Origin: Phaeobacter bryozoorum
Lineage (GTDB): Bacteria; Pseudomonadota; Alphaproteobacteria; Rhodobacterales; Rhodobacteraceae
DNA: 64,000 bases
Strand: one strand, 5' to 3'
Assembly: GCF_041893525.1 (NCBI RefSeq)
Contig: NZ_CP169068.1
Below are positions 35,486-43,841 of the stretch, piece after piece (position 1 is the first letter of the stretch; each line of letters starts with the position of its first letter). The position numbers and the translations under genes are program-made. The notes under the pieces were generated by a model. That model was not told where the DNA came from, did not search any database, and was given only the letters and a program-made list of their open reading frames with translations.

Positions 35486-35505
35486 GCTTTAACGACTGTC
35501 TGATG

Positions 35506-35535
35506 CAAAGGCGGCACCATAGGGGGCCGCCTTTG
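35506..35535 (+). terminator. Terminator of gltX
   Basis: 10-bp perfect stem CAAAGGCGGC/GCCGCCTTTG (35506-35515, 35526-35535) with a 10-base loop, 20 bases after the gltX stop. The T tract is part of the stem. Confidence 0.7.
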
Positions 35536-35609
35536 TGCTGTCCTGTGCTGTCCGGGGTGCTCCCGCCCACATCGGTGGCATCACAGAAGCCACCTCTGCG
35601 GTTGGGCCG

Positions 35610-35696
35610 GGCGCCGCGCGCCGGCGCGGCGCCGCAGACCGCCTGTAGGCGGTCTGCCATGCCCAACTGCGCTCAGGGCAGGGCAGATCTGCCCTG
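35610..35696. repeat. Cluster of three perfect palindromes
   Basis: Three separate inverted repeats lie within 87 bases: GGCGCCGCGC/GCGCGGCGCC (35610-35633), GCAGACCGCC/GGCGGTCTGC (35634-35657, loop TGTA) and the 18-bp palindrome CAGGGCAGATCTGCCCTG (35679-35696). They sit between the gltX terminator and the converging end of the DUF2254 gene. They could serve as terminators for the DUF2254 transcript or be a REP-like mosaic element. No gene was recognised in the 35486-35749 interval. Confidence 0.6.
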
Positions 35697-35749
35697 TTGT
35701 GCGGGCGGGAGCCGCCTTGGCCGCCGCCCTTCGGACCCGCCTCCGGGTG

Positions 35750-36973
35750 TCACTTCGGCTCTCCCTCTTGGTGTCCCTCTTGGTCATCTCCCTTCCGCTT
35801 GCCATCGCGCAGGTCGGCGGCGGCCTCGGCCATGGCCGGGTTGGGATGATGCGCCAGCGCGGAGAGCGCCTTGTCCATCCAGTCGATCACCGCAGGGTCG
35901 TCGCCGCCGGCGCGGGCGATGGGCGGAAAGGCGCAGGACAGCAGGTGCCGGGCCGAGACCGCAGGCATCATCACCCGGTCAAAGGACACGTCGCGCGCGT
36001 CAGGCTCGGCCTCATCCGGGGTATTCTCCCACAGCAGCCGTTCCAGCCGCCCCATGACCTCCAGCGCGGTGCCGGGATCATTGACGCCGGGCGACAGGGC
36101 GCGCTGTGCGGTTTCCGCCAGCAGCGTCAGGCCAAAGGAGGGATCCTGATCGAAACTGCGCACATCACCGATTTCGATGCAGCGGCTGGCCGCCTCGCAG
36201 AGCGTCTCCTCGCCGGTCTCGGCATAGGCCACCGGCCGCCCGCGCAGCACGAATTCGCCGGGGGTGCGGTGGATGGCGATCCTGGTCTCGGCCTCTTCGG
36301 CCAGCGTCTGCAACCCTGCGACATCGACAAACCGCACAAAGCCCGAGGCCTGCGCCGGGATGGCCCGGCCCTGCTGCTGAAATCTGGTGTCATCCTCGGC
36401 GCAGGCGGCGCCCAGGCAGGGCGCTTCGGCCCGCTGGCGCAGGCTGGTGCGGCTGCGCTCTTCGATCAGGCGCAGCGTGTGATCCATGCTGCCAAGTCCC
36501 GACAGATGGTCAATCCAGCGCAAAATCGCCGCGACGATCAGCGCCACCACTCCCACGGTGATGGCAAAGATCACGATGGCGGCATCCTCGCTGTAGAACC
36601 CGGCGCGGAACAGGATCACCGCACTCAGGCTGAAGACAAACCCGCCGACAAAGGTGGCCAATACGCTCTGGGTGATCGTATCCTCCAGCAGCAGGCGATA
36701 GACCCGTGGCGTCGCCGTGGCAGCGGCCGTACGATAGGCCGAGACCATGACATTGAGCGAGAATGTGGTGACCGCCAGCATCCCGGAGGCAAGGATGGTC
36801 AGCACCGGCAGCGCCGCCTCGCGGCCAAAGCGCTCGCCCAGATCTTCGGGGATGAAGGGCGTGAGCCAGGGGGCGATGGCCAGCGCCAGCAGCGAACAGG
36901 CCGAGAGCAGCACAACCCGGAACCACAGTTGCCGGGTGATCCGCCGGACATAGAGCAGGGTGCGGGAAATCAC
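35750..36973 (-). CDS. DUF2254 family membrane protein
   Basis: 407 residues with four transmembrane helices in the N-terminal half (about 18-40, 55-78, 103-125, 131-152) and a cytoplasmic C-terminal domain containing LRGRPVAYAE and the family block FDQDPSFGLTLLAETAQRALSPGVNDPGTA. The family is widespread but uncharacterised. The last ~15 residues are charged and low-complexity. The start overlaps the stop of the preceding cyclotransferase-fold gene (ATGA). Confidence 0.85.
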   Translation of the reverse strand: MISRTLLYVRRITRQLWFRVVLLSACSLLALAIAPWLTPFIPEDLGERFGREAALPVLTILASGMLAVTTFSLNVMVSAYRTAAATATPRVYRLLLEDTITQSVLATFVGGFVFSLSAVILFRAGFYSEDAAIVIFAITVGVVALIVAAILRWIDHLSGLGSMDHTLRLIEERSRTSLRQRAEAPCLGAACAEDDTRFQQQGRAIPAQASGFVRFVDVAGLQTLAEEAETRIAIHRTPGEFVLRGRPVAYAETGEETLCEAASRCIEIGDVRSFDQDPSFGLTLLAETAQRALSPGVNDPGTALEVMGRLERLLWENTPDEAEPDARDVSFDRVMMPAVSARHLLSCAFPPIARAGGDDPAVIDWMDKALSALAHHPNPAMAEAAADLRDGKRKGDDQEGHQEGEPK

Positions 36974-37557
36974 TGATCTGCCCCAATAACGGTCGCGCCA
37001 AGCGCCAGCAGATGCTGATCGACCAGATCCAGCTCTTCAGCAGTCAGCCTCTGCGCTCTGGGATATCGCGGGGCGCTGCGGTCGTTCAGGATCGGCGCGT
37101 CCCAGCCATCGGTTGTGCGCACGAAGGCGGCGACACCATCGGCGCCGAAGACGTCCAGATAACCCTGAATAACCACGTCGAGATAGCTGAGCAGGATCGG
37201 ATGGCGCAGGCTGGCCGCGCGCTGGCTGTGGCCGGGCACCGCATAGACCGCGATATCGGTCTCCGGGTTCAGATCATGCTGGACCGCGCCGCCGGCAGGC
37301 AGCCGCTCATAGGCAAATTCGCGGTCATCAAGCGCCGCCCAGTCGGCCCCTGGCACCTCGGCGATCAGCCCGTCGATGGTGGTTCTGTCACAGGGCACGG
37401 CGCTGAGAAAGGCAACCGGGCGCAGATCGGTATGCACCCAGGCCCGGCGCCAGCCGCTGAGCCGCGCGGGGCGGGCCTGACCGTAGCCATGGGTGCGCGT
37501 GTTCACCAGGCTGCCGTAGCCAAAGAAATAGGGGGCTGGGGAAACGGGGGCGGGCAT
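36970..37557 (-). CDS. Gamma-glutamylcyclotransferase-fold protein
   Basis: 195 residues starting with PYFFGYGSLVN, the GGCT-fold substrate-binding loop, with a candidate catalytic Glu in DDREFAYERL. Members include gamma-glutamylcyclotransferases acting on glutathione or gamma-glutamylamines, but many bacterial ones are untested. It overlaps the DUF2254 gene by four bases and probably shares its transcript. Divergent from the nsrR-like gene. Confidence 0.82.
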   Translation of the reverse strand: MPAPVSPAPYFFGYGSLVNTRTHGYGQARPARLSGWRRAWVHTDLRPVAFLSAVPCDRTTIDGLIAEVPGADWAALDDREFAYERLPAGGAVQHDLNPETDIAVYAVPGHSQRAASLRHPILLSYLDVVIQGYLDVFGADGVAAFVRTTDGWDAPILNDRSAPRYPRAQRLTAEELDLVDQHLLALGATVIGADQ

Positions 37558-37710
37558 TCAGATCTCCTGACTGGCGATGTCTGTCTCAGCGGCGCTGACC
37601 GCCACAGGCAGGCGGGGTCTGTCGCCCACCGTTTGCCCTGCGTCGGCGCTGCCTGCGGGCGGCGCAGCGGGACCCGGCAGGGGCAGGGTCAGGCGAAAGC
37701 GCGTGCGGCT

Positions 37711-37724
37711 TTGATACATGTCAA
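37711..37724. promoter_or_regulatory. FNR/NnrR-type operator upstream of nsrR
   Basis: TTGATACATGTCAA, i.e. TTGAT-N4-GTCAA: one half matches the FNR consensus (TTGAT), the other the DNR/NnrR consensus (GTCAA). It is 59 bases before the nsrR ATG; centred at -41.5 it would give a transcript start near 37759. Such sites are bound by CRP/FNR-family oxygen or NO sensors. Confidence 0.6.
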
Positions 37725-37782
37725 AGTGGCCTTTGTGCGGCCATGTCATGATCTTGCGACAAGGCACCTCGGAGGGGCGATC

Positions 37783-38247
37783 ATGCGGATCACGAAACGG
37801 ACAAATATTGCAGTGCGGCTGTTGATGTATTGTGCAGCCCATGCGGACCGCCTGGTTACCAAATCCGAAATTGCCGCGCGCTGCAATATCTCGGAGAACC
37901 ATTTGGCGCAGGTGATCAACCAGTTGGCGCAGCTGGGCTATCTGCATACGCAGCGCGGGCGTAACGGGGGCATGTCGCTGGGCAGGCCCGCGACGGAAAT
38001 CGGCATTGGCGATGTCTTTCGCGCGGTCGAGGGCACGGTGCCGATGGTTGAGTGTTTTGCCGATGCCGACAATACCTGTCCGCTGGTTTCGGCCTGTCGG
38101 CTGCGGATTGCCCTCGCCGATGCGGCGCAGGCCTTCTATCGATCGCTGGACGGGATCACCCTGGAGGCGCTGGTCTGCGACAATGATGCGCTGTTTGCCC
38201 TGTTCCAATCGCCGGTTTCGACCGGCTGCGCGCGCTACGCCAGCTGA
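37783..38247 (+). CDS. nsrR: Rrf2-family transcriptional regulator, NsrR type
   Basis: 154 residues: Rrf2 winged helix (MRITKRTNIAVRLLMYCAAH, then the recognition region NISENHLAQVINQLAQLGYL) and the iron-sulfur ligand cysteines Cys91, Cys99 and Cys105 in ECFADADNTCPLVSACRL. The CP-x-x-x-ACRL end resembles NsrR, the NO-sensing Fe-S repressor, more than IscR. Start ATG 37783 has GGAGGGG upstream; the open frame extends back to 37012 but antisense to the cyclotransferase gene. No NO-detoxification gene is adjacent, so targets lie elsewhere. An FNR-like box precedes it. Confidence 0.88.
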   Translation: MRITKRTNIAVRLLMYCAAHADRLVTKSEIAARCNISENHLAQVINQLAQLGYLHTQRGRNGGMSLGRPATEIGIGDVFRAVEGTVPMVECFADADNTCPLVSACRLRIALADAAQAFYRSLDGITLEALVCDNDALFALFQSPVSTGCARYAS

Positions 38248-38251
38248 GATG

Positions 38252-38326
38252 CTCTGGCGCCCGCCCGCCGTGGCTGACGTCGTGGCTGGTGTTGTGGCGG
38301 GCGGCCCCGCAAGCGCGGCGCCAGAG
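38252..38326. terminator. Convergent terminator between nsrR and ybbP
   Basis: Outer 10-bp stem CTCTGGCGCC/GGCGCCAGAG (38252-38261, 38317-38326) with an inner GC-rich stem (CCCGCCCGCC near 38260 and GGCGGGCGG near 38296). It lies just after the nsrR stop and just outside the ybbP end, and could terminate both. Confidence 0.55.
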
Positions 38327-38339
38327 GCCGCGGTGTGGC

Positions 38340-40858
38340 CTAGTCGCGGGCCCGCAGGATCCGGGCCGGGCGCACCTGAAGGGGCCGCCAGGCAAAGGCC
38401 AGCCCGGCCAGCAGCGTGGTCAGGATGCCGCCGCTGATGATCGCCAGCGCATTGCTCCAGATCACCTGATAATCGCTTTCGAACACATAGGTGTTGATGG
38501 CCCAGGCCCCGGTCATTCCGGCCGTCAGCGCGACCAGGCCGGCCCGGCGCCCAGAAACACCGATCTGAGCGCAAAGCTGATCAGGATCTGCCGTCGCGGC
38601 GCGCCCAGCGTCTTGAGCACAGCCGCCTCGTAGCGGCGGGCAGGTTCGCCGGCGGCGGCGGTGCCAATGAGCACCATGAAACCGGTCAGCAGCGTTGCTG
38701 CGGCACCATAGGCGGTGGCAGATGCGAGCTGCCGCAACAGGTCCGACACCCGGTCCAGCGCATCGCGGACCCGGATCGCGGTGATGTTCGGCATCGCCTT
38801 GGCGAGATCGCGCAGGATCTGGGCTTCGGCCTCCTGTTCGGCATAGACCGTGGCGATATAGCTGTGCGGGGCCCCTGCAAGCGCGCTTTCGTTCAGCACC
38901 ATGACAAAGCCCATGCCCGCCGTGGAAAAATCGACCTCGCGCAGGCTGGTGATGGTGGCGGTAATGTCGCGGCCCAGCACGTTGAGCGTCAGCGTGTCGC
39001 CAAGGTTGAGACCCAGCTCCTCGGCCTCTTCGCGGGCAAAGCTGACCTGCGGCGCGCCGGTGTACTCTTCGGGCCACCACGCGCCCGCGACGATCTGGGT
39101 GGTGTCTGGCTGTTTGGCGGCATAGGTGATGCCGCGATCGCCCCGGACGACCCAGTGATCGCCTGCCACCTCGGTTGCGGGCTGGCCGTTGATGGTGGTG
39201 AGGATGCCGCGCAGCATCGGTGCGCTCTGCACGCGCTCAACCGCCGGGTCCTGCTCCACGCGGGCGAGGAAATCCGGCATCTGATCGCGCTGGATATCAA
39301 CGAAGAAATAGGAGGGCGCCACGTCGGGCAGGTTGCCTTCGATGGCGCGGCGCATATTGCCGTCGACCTGACCAATCGCGGCCAGAACGGTCAGCCCCAG
39401 CCCCAGGGCCAGCACGGTCGGCACGGCGCCATCGCGAGAGGTGCCAATCGCCGAAAGCGCCCATCGAAGCGCCGGATATCCACGGGTCAGCGGCGCGGCG
39501 CGGCGGGCGATCCAGCCCAGCACCAGTGCGGCCAGCAACAGCACCGCCAGCGCGCCGATCAGCCCCGCAGCGGTCCAGAGCGTCAGCTCAATCGCGCCGC
39601 TGAACAGCGCGGCAGAACCAATCAGCACCGCCACCGAGACAGCCGTGGCGACGATATAGCGGGGGGCAGGCCAGCGGCTGCGGCTGTCCAGCGCGTCACG
39701 AAACAGCGCCGCAGCGCGGATCCGCTCGGCGCGGGCCAGCGGCCAGAGCGCAAAGACAAAAGCCGTCAGCAGCCCGTAAAGCGCCGCTTCGCTCAACGCC
39801 GGGACCGAGATGCCAAAGACCGCAGGAAACGGCAGCTGCGCCGCAATCAGCGGCCCCAGCAGCACCGGGGCCAGCCCGCCGATCACGAGGCCAATCGCAA
39901 CACCAAGCAGCGCCAGCGCCCCGATTTGCAGAAAATAGGTCAGAAAGATCGTCCGGCGGTCGGCGCCCAGCGTGCGCAGGATGGCGATGGTCGCGGTCTT
40001 GCCCGCCAGATAGGCGCGCACGGCGGCTGAGACGCCGATGCCGCCCACAGCCAGCCCGGAGAGGCCAACCAGCACCAGAAACCCGGCCAGCCGCTCGACA
40101 AAGGTGGCGATGCCCGGTGCGCCATTACGGGCGTCGGTCCAGCGCATACCGCTGTTGTCCAGCTCGGCTTCGGCGCGGGATTTCAGCTGCTCCAGATCGG
40201 TGCCTTCGGGCAGGGTCAGCCGGTATTTGCTGGAAAACAGCGTGCCGGGCTGCAACAGGCCGGATCGGGCCAGGTCAGCGCTGCGAACGATGGTGCGTGG
40301 CCCCAGCGTGAAGCCTGCGCTGGCGGCATCCGGTTCATTCTCCAGCAGTGCGGTCAGGACAAAGCTTTGGGTGCCAAGGGCAAAGCGGTCACCAACAGAG
40401 AGGCCCAGCCGATCCGCAAGCACCCGCTGCATCACGCCGCCGGGCAGGTCCCCGGCGCCCTCCAGCGCCTGTGGCAGCGGCAGATCCGGCGAGAGCCGCA
40501 CCGTGCCAACCAGTGGATAGGCGCTGTCTACCGCCTTCACCTGCGTCAGGGCGCGTTCCTCACCGACAGCTGCCATCGACCGGAAGTCGATCACCTCGGA
40601 GCGGCGCAGGGCATTGGCCTGCATCCAGGCCTGTTCCTCTGGGCTGGCGCGCCGATAGGTAAAGCCCAGTTCGGCATCCCCGCCCAGCAAGACCGCGCCT
40701 TCCTTGCTCAGCCCGGTTTCAATCGCCGAGCGCAGCGAGCCGATCCCGGCAATCACCGCCACCCCAAGCGCCAGACAGATCAGGAAAACGCGAAACCCAT
40801 GCAGCCCGCCGCGCAGCTCCCGCATGGCAAAGCGTGTCGCCAGCGACAAGGTGTTCAT
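38340..40858 (-). pseudogene. ybbP: FtsX-like ABC transporter permease YbbP, frameshifted near the 3' end
   Basis: Large permease (restored ~839 residues) with ten predicted helices and two MacB-like periplasmic domains, partner of the YbbA ATPase. The frame from 40858 stops at 38525 after FLGAGPAW, but the next frame continues with the proper last two helices (GLVALTAGMTGAWAINTYVF ... ARILRARD) to a stop at 38340-38342. One missing base around 38540-38552, in GGCGCCGGGCCGGCC, explains it. This is either real inactivation or a sequence error. The ATG overlaps the ybbA stop. The YbbAP-TesA neighbourhood is also found in E. coli, where its function is not settled. Confidence 0.85.
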
Positions 40859-41571
40859 TCAGCGGCCTCGCGCGCGGCGGCAAGGTCGAGACGGCCATCG
40901 CGCAGCCGGATCACCCGGTCACAGCGCGCCGCCAGTTCCGGCGCATGGGTGACCATGATCAGCGTCGCGCCATAGCGGTCGCGCAGGTCAAACAGCAGGT
41001 CCATGATCGCATCGCCGTTGGTGGCGTCCAGATTGCCCGTCGGCTCATCCGCCAGCAGGATCCGCGGGCGGGTCACCAGGGCGCGTGCCAGTGCCACACG
41101 CTGTTGTTCACCGCCTGACATCTGCGCCGGGAAGTGACCGGCACGATGGCCGAGCCCCACGGCCTCCAGTTCGGCCTGCGCGCGGTCAAAGGCATCCCTG
41201 TGCCCGGCCAGCTCCAGCGGGGTGGCGACATTTTCGAGCGCCGTCATGGTGGGGATCAGGTGAAAGCTCTGGAACACGACACCCATATTGTCGCGGCGAA
41301 ACCGCGCCAGCGCATCCTCATCCATCGCGGTCAGGTCCTGCCCCAGCGCCGAGACGGTGCCGCCGGTTGCCTGTTCCAGACCGCCCATCACCATCAGCAG
41401 CGAGGATTTGCCCGACCCGGAGGGACCAATCAGGCCCAGCGTCTCGCCGCTTTCGACCGCAAGCGAGATGTCATGCAGGATTTCGACAGGTCCGGTATTG
41501 CCAACCAGCGACAAAGACGCATGCTGGAGGTTCAGGATAGGGTCGGACTGGGGGATCGTGCTGGACTGCAT
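40855..41571 (-). CDS. ybbA: ABC transporter ATP-binding protein YbbA
   Basis: 238 residues of the LolD/MacB-type ATPase family: Walker A GPSGSGKS (49-56), signature MSGGEQQRVALARAL (151-165) and Walker B ILLADE (171-176). It energises the YbbP permease encoded directly downstream with a four-base overlap, and is divergent from tesA, as in E. coli. Start ATG 41571 is preferred; a GTG at 41598 would add nine residues. Confidence 0.93.
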   Translation of the reverse strand: MQSSTIPQSDPILNLQHASLSLVGNTGPVEILHDISLAVESGETLGLIGPSGSGKSSLLMVMGGLEQATGGTVSALGQDLTAMDEDALARFRRDNMGVVFQSFHLIPTMTALENVATPLELAGHRDAFDRAQAELEAVGLGHRAGHFPAQMSGGEQQRVALARALVTRPRILLADEPTGNLDATNGDAIMDLLFDLRDRYGATLIMVTHAPELAARCDRVIRLRDGRLDLAAAREAAE

Positions 41572-41622
41572 GTGACGTCGCGCCTGTTTTGGGATCACTC
41601 TCGATATGGAGCCTTTCTACCA

Positions 41623-42264
41623 ATGCGCAAGATAATGGCCGGATTGATTTTTATATTAACTGCCGCAGTTGCGCAGGCCGATCCGGTTCGGGTGGCGGCT
41701 TTGGGGGACAGTCTGGTGCAGGGCTACGGGCTGCCGCAGGGGCAGGGCTGGGTGCCGCAGCTGCAGCGCTGGCTGGGGGAACAGGGGGCTGAGGTGCGCC
41801 TGATCAATGCCGGTGTCTCCGGCGATACCACGGCGGGTGGCGCGGCGCGGATCGACTGGACGCTGGCCGACGGGCCGGATGCGCTGATCGTCGCATTGGG
41901 CGGCAATGACCTGCTGCGCGGGATCGCCCCGGCTGAGAGCCGCGCCAATCTCGTCCGTATTCTGGAGGTCGCCAAGGCCAATGCGGTGCCGGTGCTGTTG
42001 GTTGGTATCGCGGCGCCGGGCAACTATGGCGCCGACTTCAAGGCAGAATTCGACGCAATCTTCCCCGAGCTGGCGCGCGACTATGGCGCGCTGCTGCATG
42101 ACGACAGCCTTGCCGGGATCCGCGCGGCAACCGGCAATGATCCGCAGGCGGCGGGGCCGTATCTACAGGAGGACGGCATTCATCCCAACGCAAAAGGCGT
42201 GGCGCTGAATGTGGCGGCCATCGGCCCGAAGGTGCTGGATCTGGTGGCCAAGGTGGACCGCTGA
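41623..42264 (+). CDS. tesA: Arylesterase / acyl-CoA thioesterase I (TesA)
   Basis: 213-residue SGNH hydrolase with a Sec signal (MRKIMAGLIFILTAAVAQA). Catalytic blocks are GDSL (Ser30), Gly67 in NAGVSGDTT, GGND (Asn95) and DGIHPN (Asp184, His187). TesA is a periplasmic lysophospholipase/thioesterase/arylesterase. The frame is open far upstream but the ybbA gene occupies the other strand; ATG 41623 gives the right signal peptide and length. Confidence 0.94.
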   Translation: MRKIMAGLIFILTAAVAQADPVRVAALGDSLVQGYGLPQGQGWVPQLQRWLGEQGAEVRLINAGVSGDTTAGGAARIDWTLADGPDALIVALGGNDLLRGIAPAESRANLVRILEVAKANAVPVLLVGIAAPGNYGADFKAEFDAIFPELARDYGALLHDDSLAGIRAATGNDPQAAGPYLQEDGIHPNAKGVALNVAAIGPKVLDLVAKVDR

Positions 42265-42317
42265 CGCGGGGCCGCCACGGGATGACCGCAGAGGTGCTGC
42301 GGCAGATGACTGGGCAC

Positions 42318-42348
42318 CACAACAAAAGACGGCCCCGAAAGGGGGCCG
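42318..42348 (-). terminator. Terminator of cspA
   Basis: 7-bp GC stem CGGCCCC/GGGGCCG (42330-42336, 42342-42348), followed on the minus strand by GTCTTTTGTTG. It lies 28 bases past the cspA stop; on the plus strand it may also serve tesA. Confidence 0.65.
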
Positions 42349-42375
42349 ACAGCTGATCTTCTTCGGGTAGGCGGG

Positions 42376-42582
42376 TTAGGCCAGCTCGATATTCACCGCA
42401 AACTCGCGGCCGTCACGGCCCGGTTGCAGCTCATAGGTCACTTTCTGGTTGTCCGCGAGGCCGGTCAGCCCCGACCGCTCAACGGCGGAAATATGTACGA
42501 ACACATCGCTGCCACCCGCATCGGGTGCAATGAAACCGTAACCTTTGGTGGTGTTGAACCATTTGACGGTGCCTGTGGCCAT
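42376..42582 (-). CDS. cspA: Cold-shock domain protein
   Basis: 68-residue single cold-shock domain, the canonical length. RNP1 is KGYGFIAPD (residues ~13-21) and RNP2 is DVFVHIS (~25-31). It binds single-stranded RNA and DNA as a chaperone. The gene has a long untranslated leader upstream, usual for csp genes. Confidence 0.95.
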   Translation of the reverse strand: MATGTVKWFNTTKGYGFIAPDAGGSDVFVHISAVERSGLTGLADNQKVTYELQPGRDGREFAVNIELA

Positions 42583-42877
42583 CGTCTTCTTCTCCCAGTC
42601 TTACTCTAAATCCCTGTCCGCGACATGCGACAGCCCGGCAATGTCATTGCGTATTCATGACCGAGCCTCCTAGGACAGCGATGAGTTCTGCGTAACCTTG
42701 CGGGAACGATCTTGTCGCCAATGTCCTCTCGGTGCAAGTGTTATAGCGGGGGGTGCCTGTCAGTTTGGCGCTGCCAGAGGCGCTGTGGATGGCCATCGGC
42801 GGGGCTTGGCACCCGGACAGGCAAGCTGGCGCCGATGCGCCACCAGATCACGCGCTGCCACCTTGGTCTGGTCCTGA
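42583..42877. other. Intergenic region holding the cspA leader
   Basis: 295 bases between cspA and the L,D-transpeptidase end. The minus strand should carry the cspA promoter and 5' untranslated region. A weak -35/-10 pair (TTGCAC at 42732-42737, CAAGAT about 17 bases later) is possible. The only distinct element is a well-spaced Shine-Dalgarno with a four-codon frame. Confidence 0.4.
42644..42671 (-). promoter_or_regulatory. Four-codon upstream frame with perfect Shine-Dalgarno in the cspA leader
   Basis: AGGAGG (42666-42671 on the minus strand), seven bases, then ATG-AAT-ACG-CAA-TGA (42658-42644). It lies 62 bases before the cspA ATG. A strong ribosome site on such a tiny frame suggests a leader or ribosome-standby element. 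Confidence 0.4.
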
Positions 42878-43429
42878 TCAGAGCACCGTCACCACGGTTC
42901 CCAAGGGCACCCGTTCGTAGAGGTCGACGATATGCTCGTTCGTCATGCGGATGCAGCCGTTGGAGACGGAATGGCCGATCGTTTGCGGCTGATTGGTGCC
43001 GTGAATGCGGAAATAGGTGTCGATGCCGTTCTGAAACAGGTAGAGCGCGCGCGCGCCCAGCGGGTTATCAGTGCCACCGGGCTGGATGTATTTATTATCG
43101 ACAAAGCGGGCATAGCTGCGCGGATCGCGTTCGATCATCTCGTCCGTCGGGCGCCAGGTTGGCCATTCTTTCTTGGCCTGGATGACGGCGGTGCCGGTGA
43201 ATTCAAGACCGGCTCGCCCGACGCCAACGCCATAGCGGCGCGCCCGGCGCGGCTCTGTCACGTAATAAAGGTAATAGGATCGCGGCAGCACCAGAATTTG
43301 CCCGGGGGCGAATTGCTTCTTGATGCGGACCTCCTGCGGAGTGGGGTCAAAGGCCGTTTCGGCTGACCCGATCTGAGGCCAGAGAGAGGCGGCGGCGGAG
43401 CTGGCCAGAAAGGCGCGGCGTGACAACAT
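42878..43429 (-). CDS. L,D-transpeptidase (YkuD domain)
   Basis: 183 residues: an RR-containing signal (MLSRRAFLASSAAASLWPQIGSA) then a YkuD catalytic domain with RIHGTN (His143) and SVSNGCIRM (Ser156, Gly158, Cys159, Arg161), the nucleophile being Cys159. It makes 3-3 peptidoglycan cross-links or attaches proteins to the wall in the periplasm. Start at 43429 begins the signal; the long upstream extension to 43681 is not family-like. Confidence 0.92.
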   Translation of the reverse strand: MLSRRAFLASSAAASLWPQIGSAETAFDPTPQEVRIKKQFAPGQILVLPRSYYLYYVTEPRRARRYGVGVGRAGLEFTGTAVIQAKKEWPTWRPTDEMIERDPRSYARFVDNKYIQPGGTDNPLGARALYLFQNGIDTYFRIHGTNQPQTIGHSVSNGCIRMTNEHIVDLYERVPLGTVVTVL

Positions 43430-43841
43430 GCGTGGCTCTTTCGGTTTTGGAACAGATGCCATCAGTCTGCGGTGCGCGAACAATCCGGTCAATAGCGGCG
43501 CCCGCACGGCCGCCGTTGCGGGCAGACGGCGCGACGTTGGTGCAACAGCGTGATGCCCTGATGGGCCATAGGACATTGGCAAATCAGGCTTCGTGATATC
43601 ACGAAGCTGTGATATCCTGTGATCGGATCGCGTTTCTGATCCACCGTCATTTCCGGCGGGTTTCTGGTTTGAGGGCGTCATGTCGGCACGGCTGCGGGGG
43701 CAGCTCTGCCGGAGGTCTCAGGCCCGGACAGGAGCTATTTCTCGGCTTCTGCGTTTCAGGTCTGCGATCCCGTCCGAAACCGGCCGGTGGCTGTTTACAG
43801 CCCGTCTGGCGGTTTGTCGGGGGTATACTGGAGTAACCATT
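43430..43841. other. 412-bp divergent region between L,D-transpeptidase and outer-membrane protein genes
   Basis: It contains the promoters of two divergent genes and the palindrome at 43588-43607. Frames extending each gene upstream into this region are Arg-rich and not considered coding. Confidence 0.45.
43588..43607. promoter_or_regulatory. 20-bp perfect palindrome, operator-like
   Basis: GCTTCGTGATATCACGAAGC is self-complementary over all 20 bases, and its core GTGATATC recurs at 43609-43616. It is 159 bases before the L,D-transpeptidase start and 235 before the outer-membrane protein start. It looks like a dimeric regulator site; the regulator is unknown. Confidence 0.45.

Noticed and set aside
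37012..37782. N-terminal extension of the NsrR frame
   Set aside because: It is antisense to the cyclotransferase gene; ATG 37783 has GGAGGGG and gives a standard Rrf2 protein.
43680..43841. Upstream start of the outer-membrane protein
   Set aside because: It would put 54 Arg-rich residues before a proper signal peptide; GTG 43842 has a well-placed GGAG.
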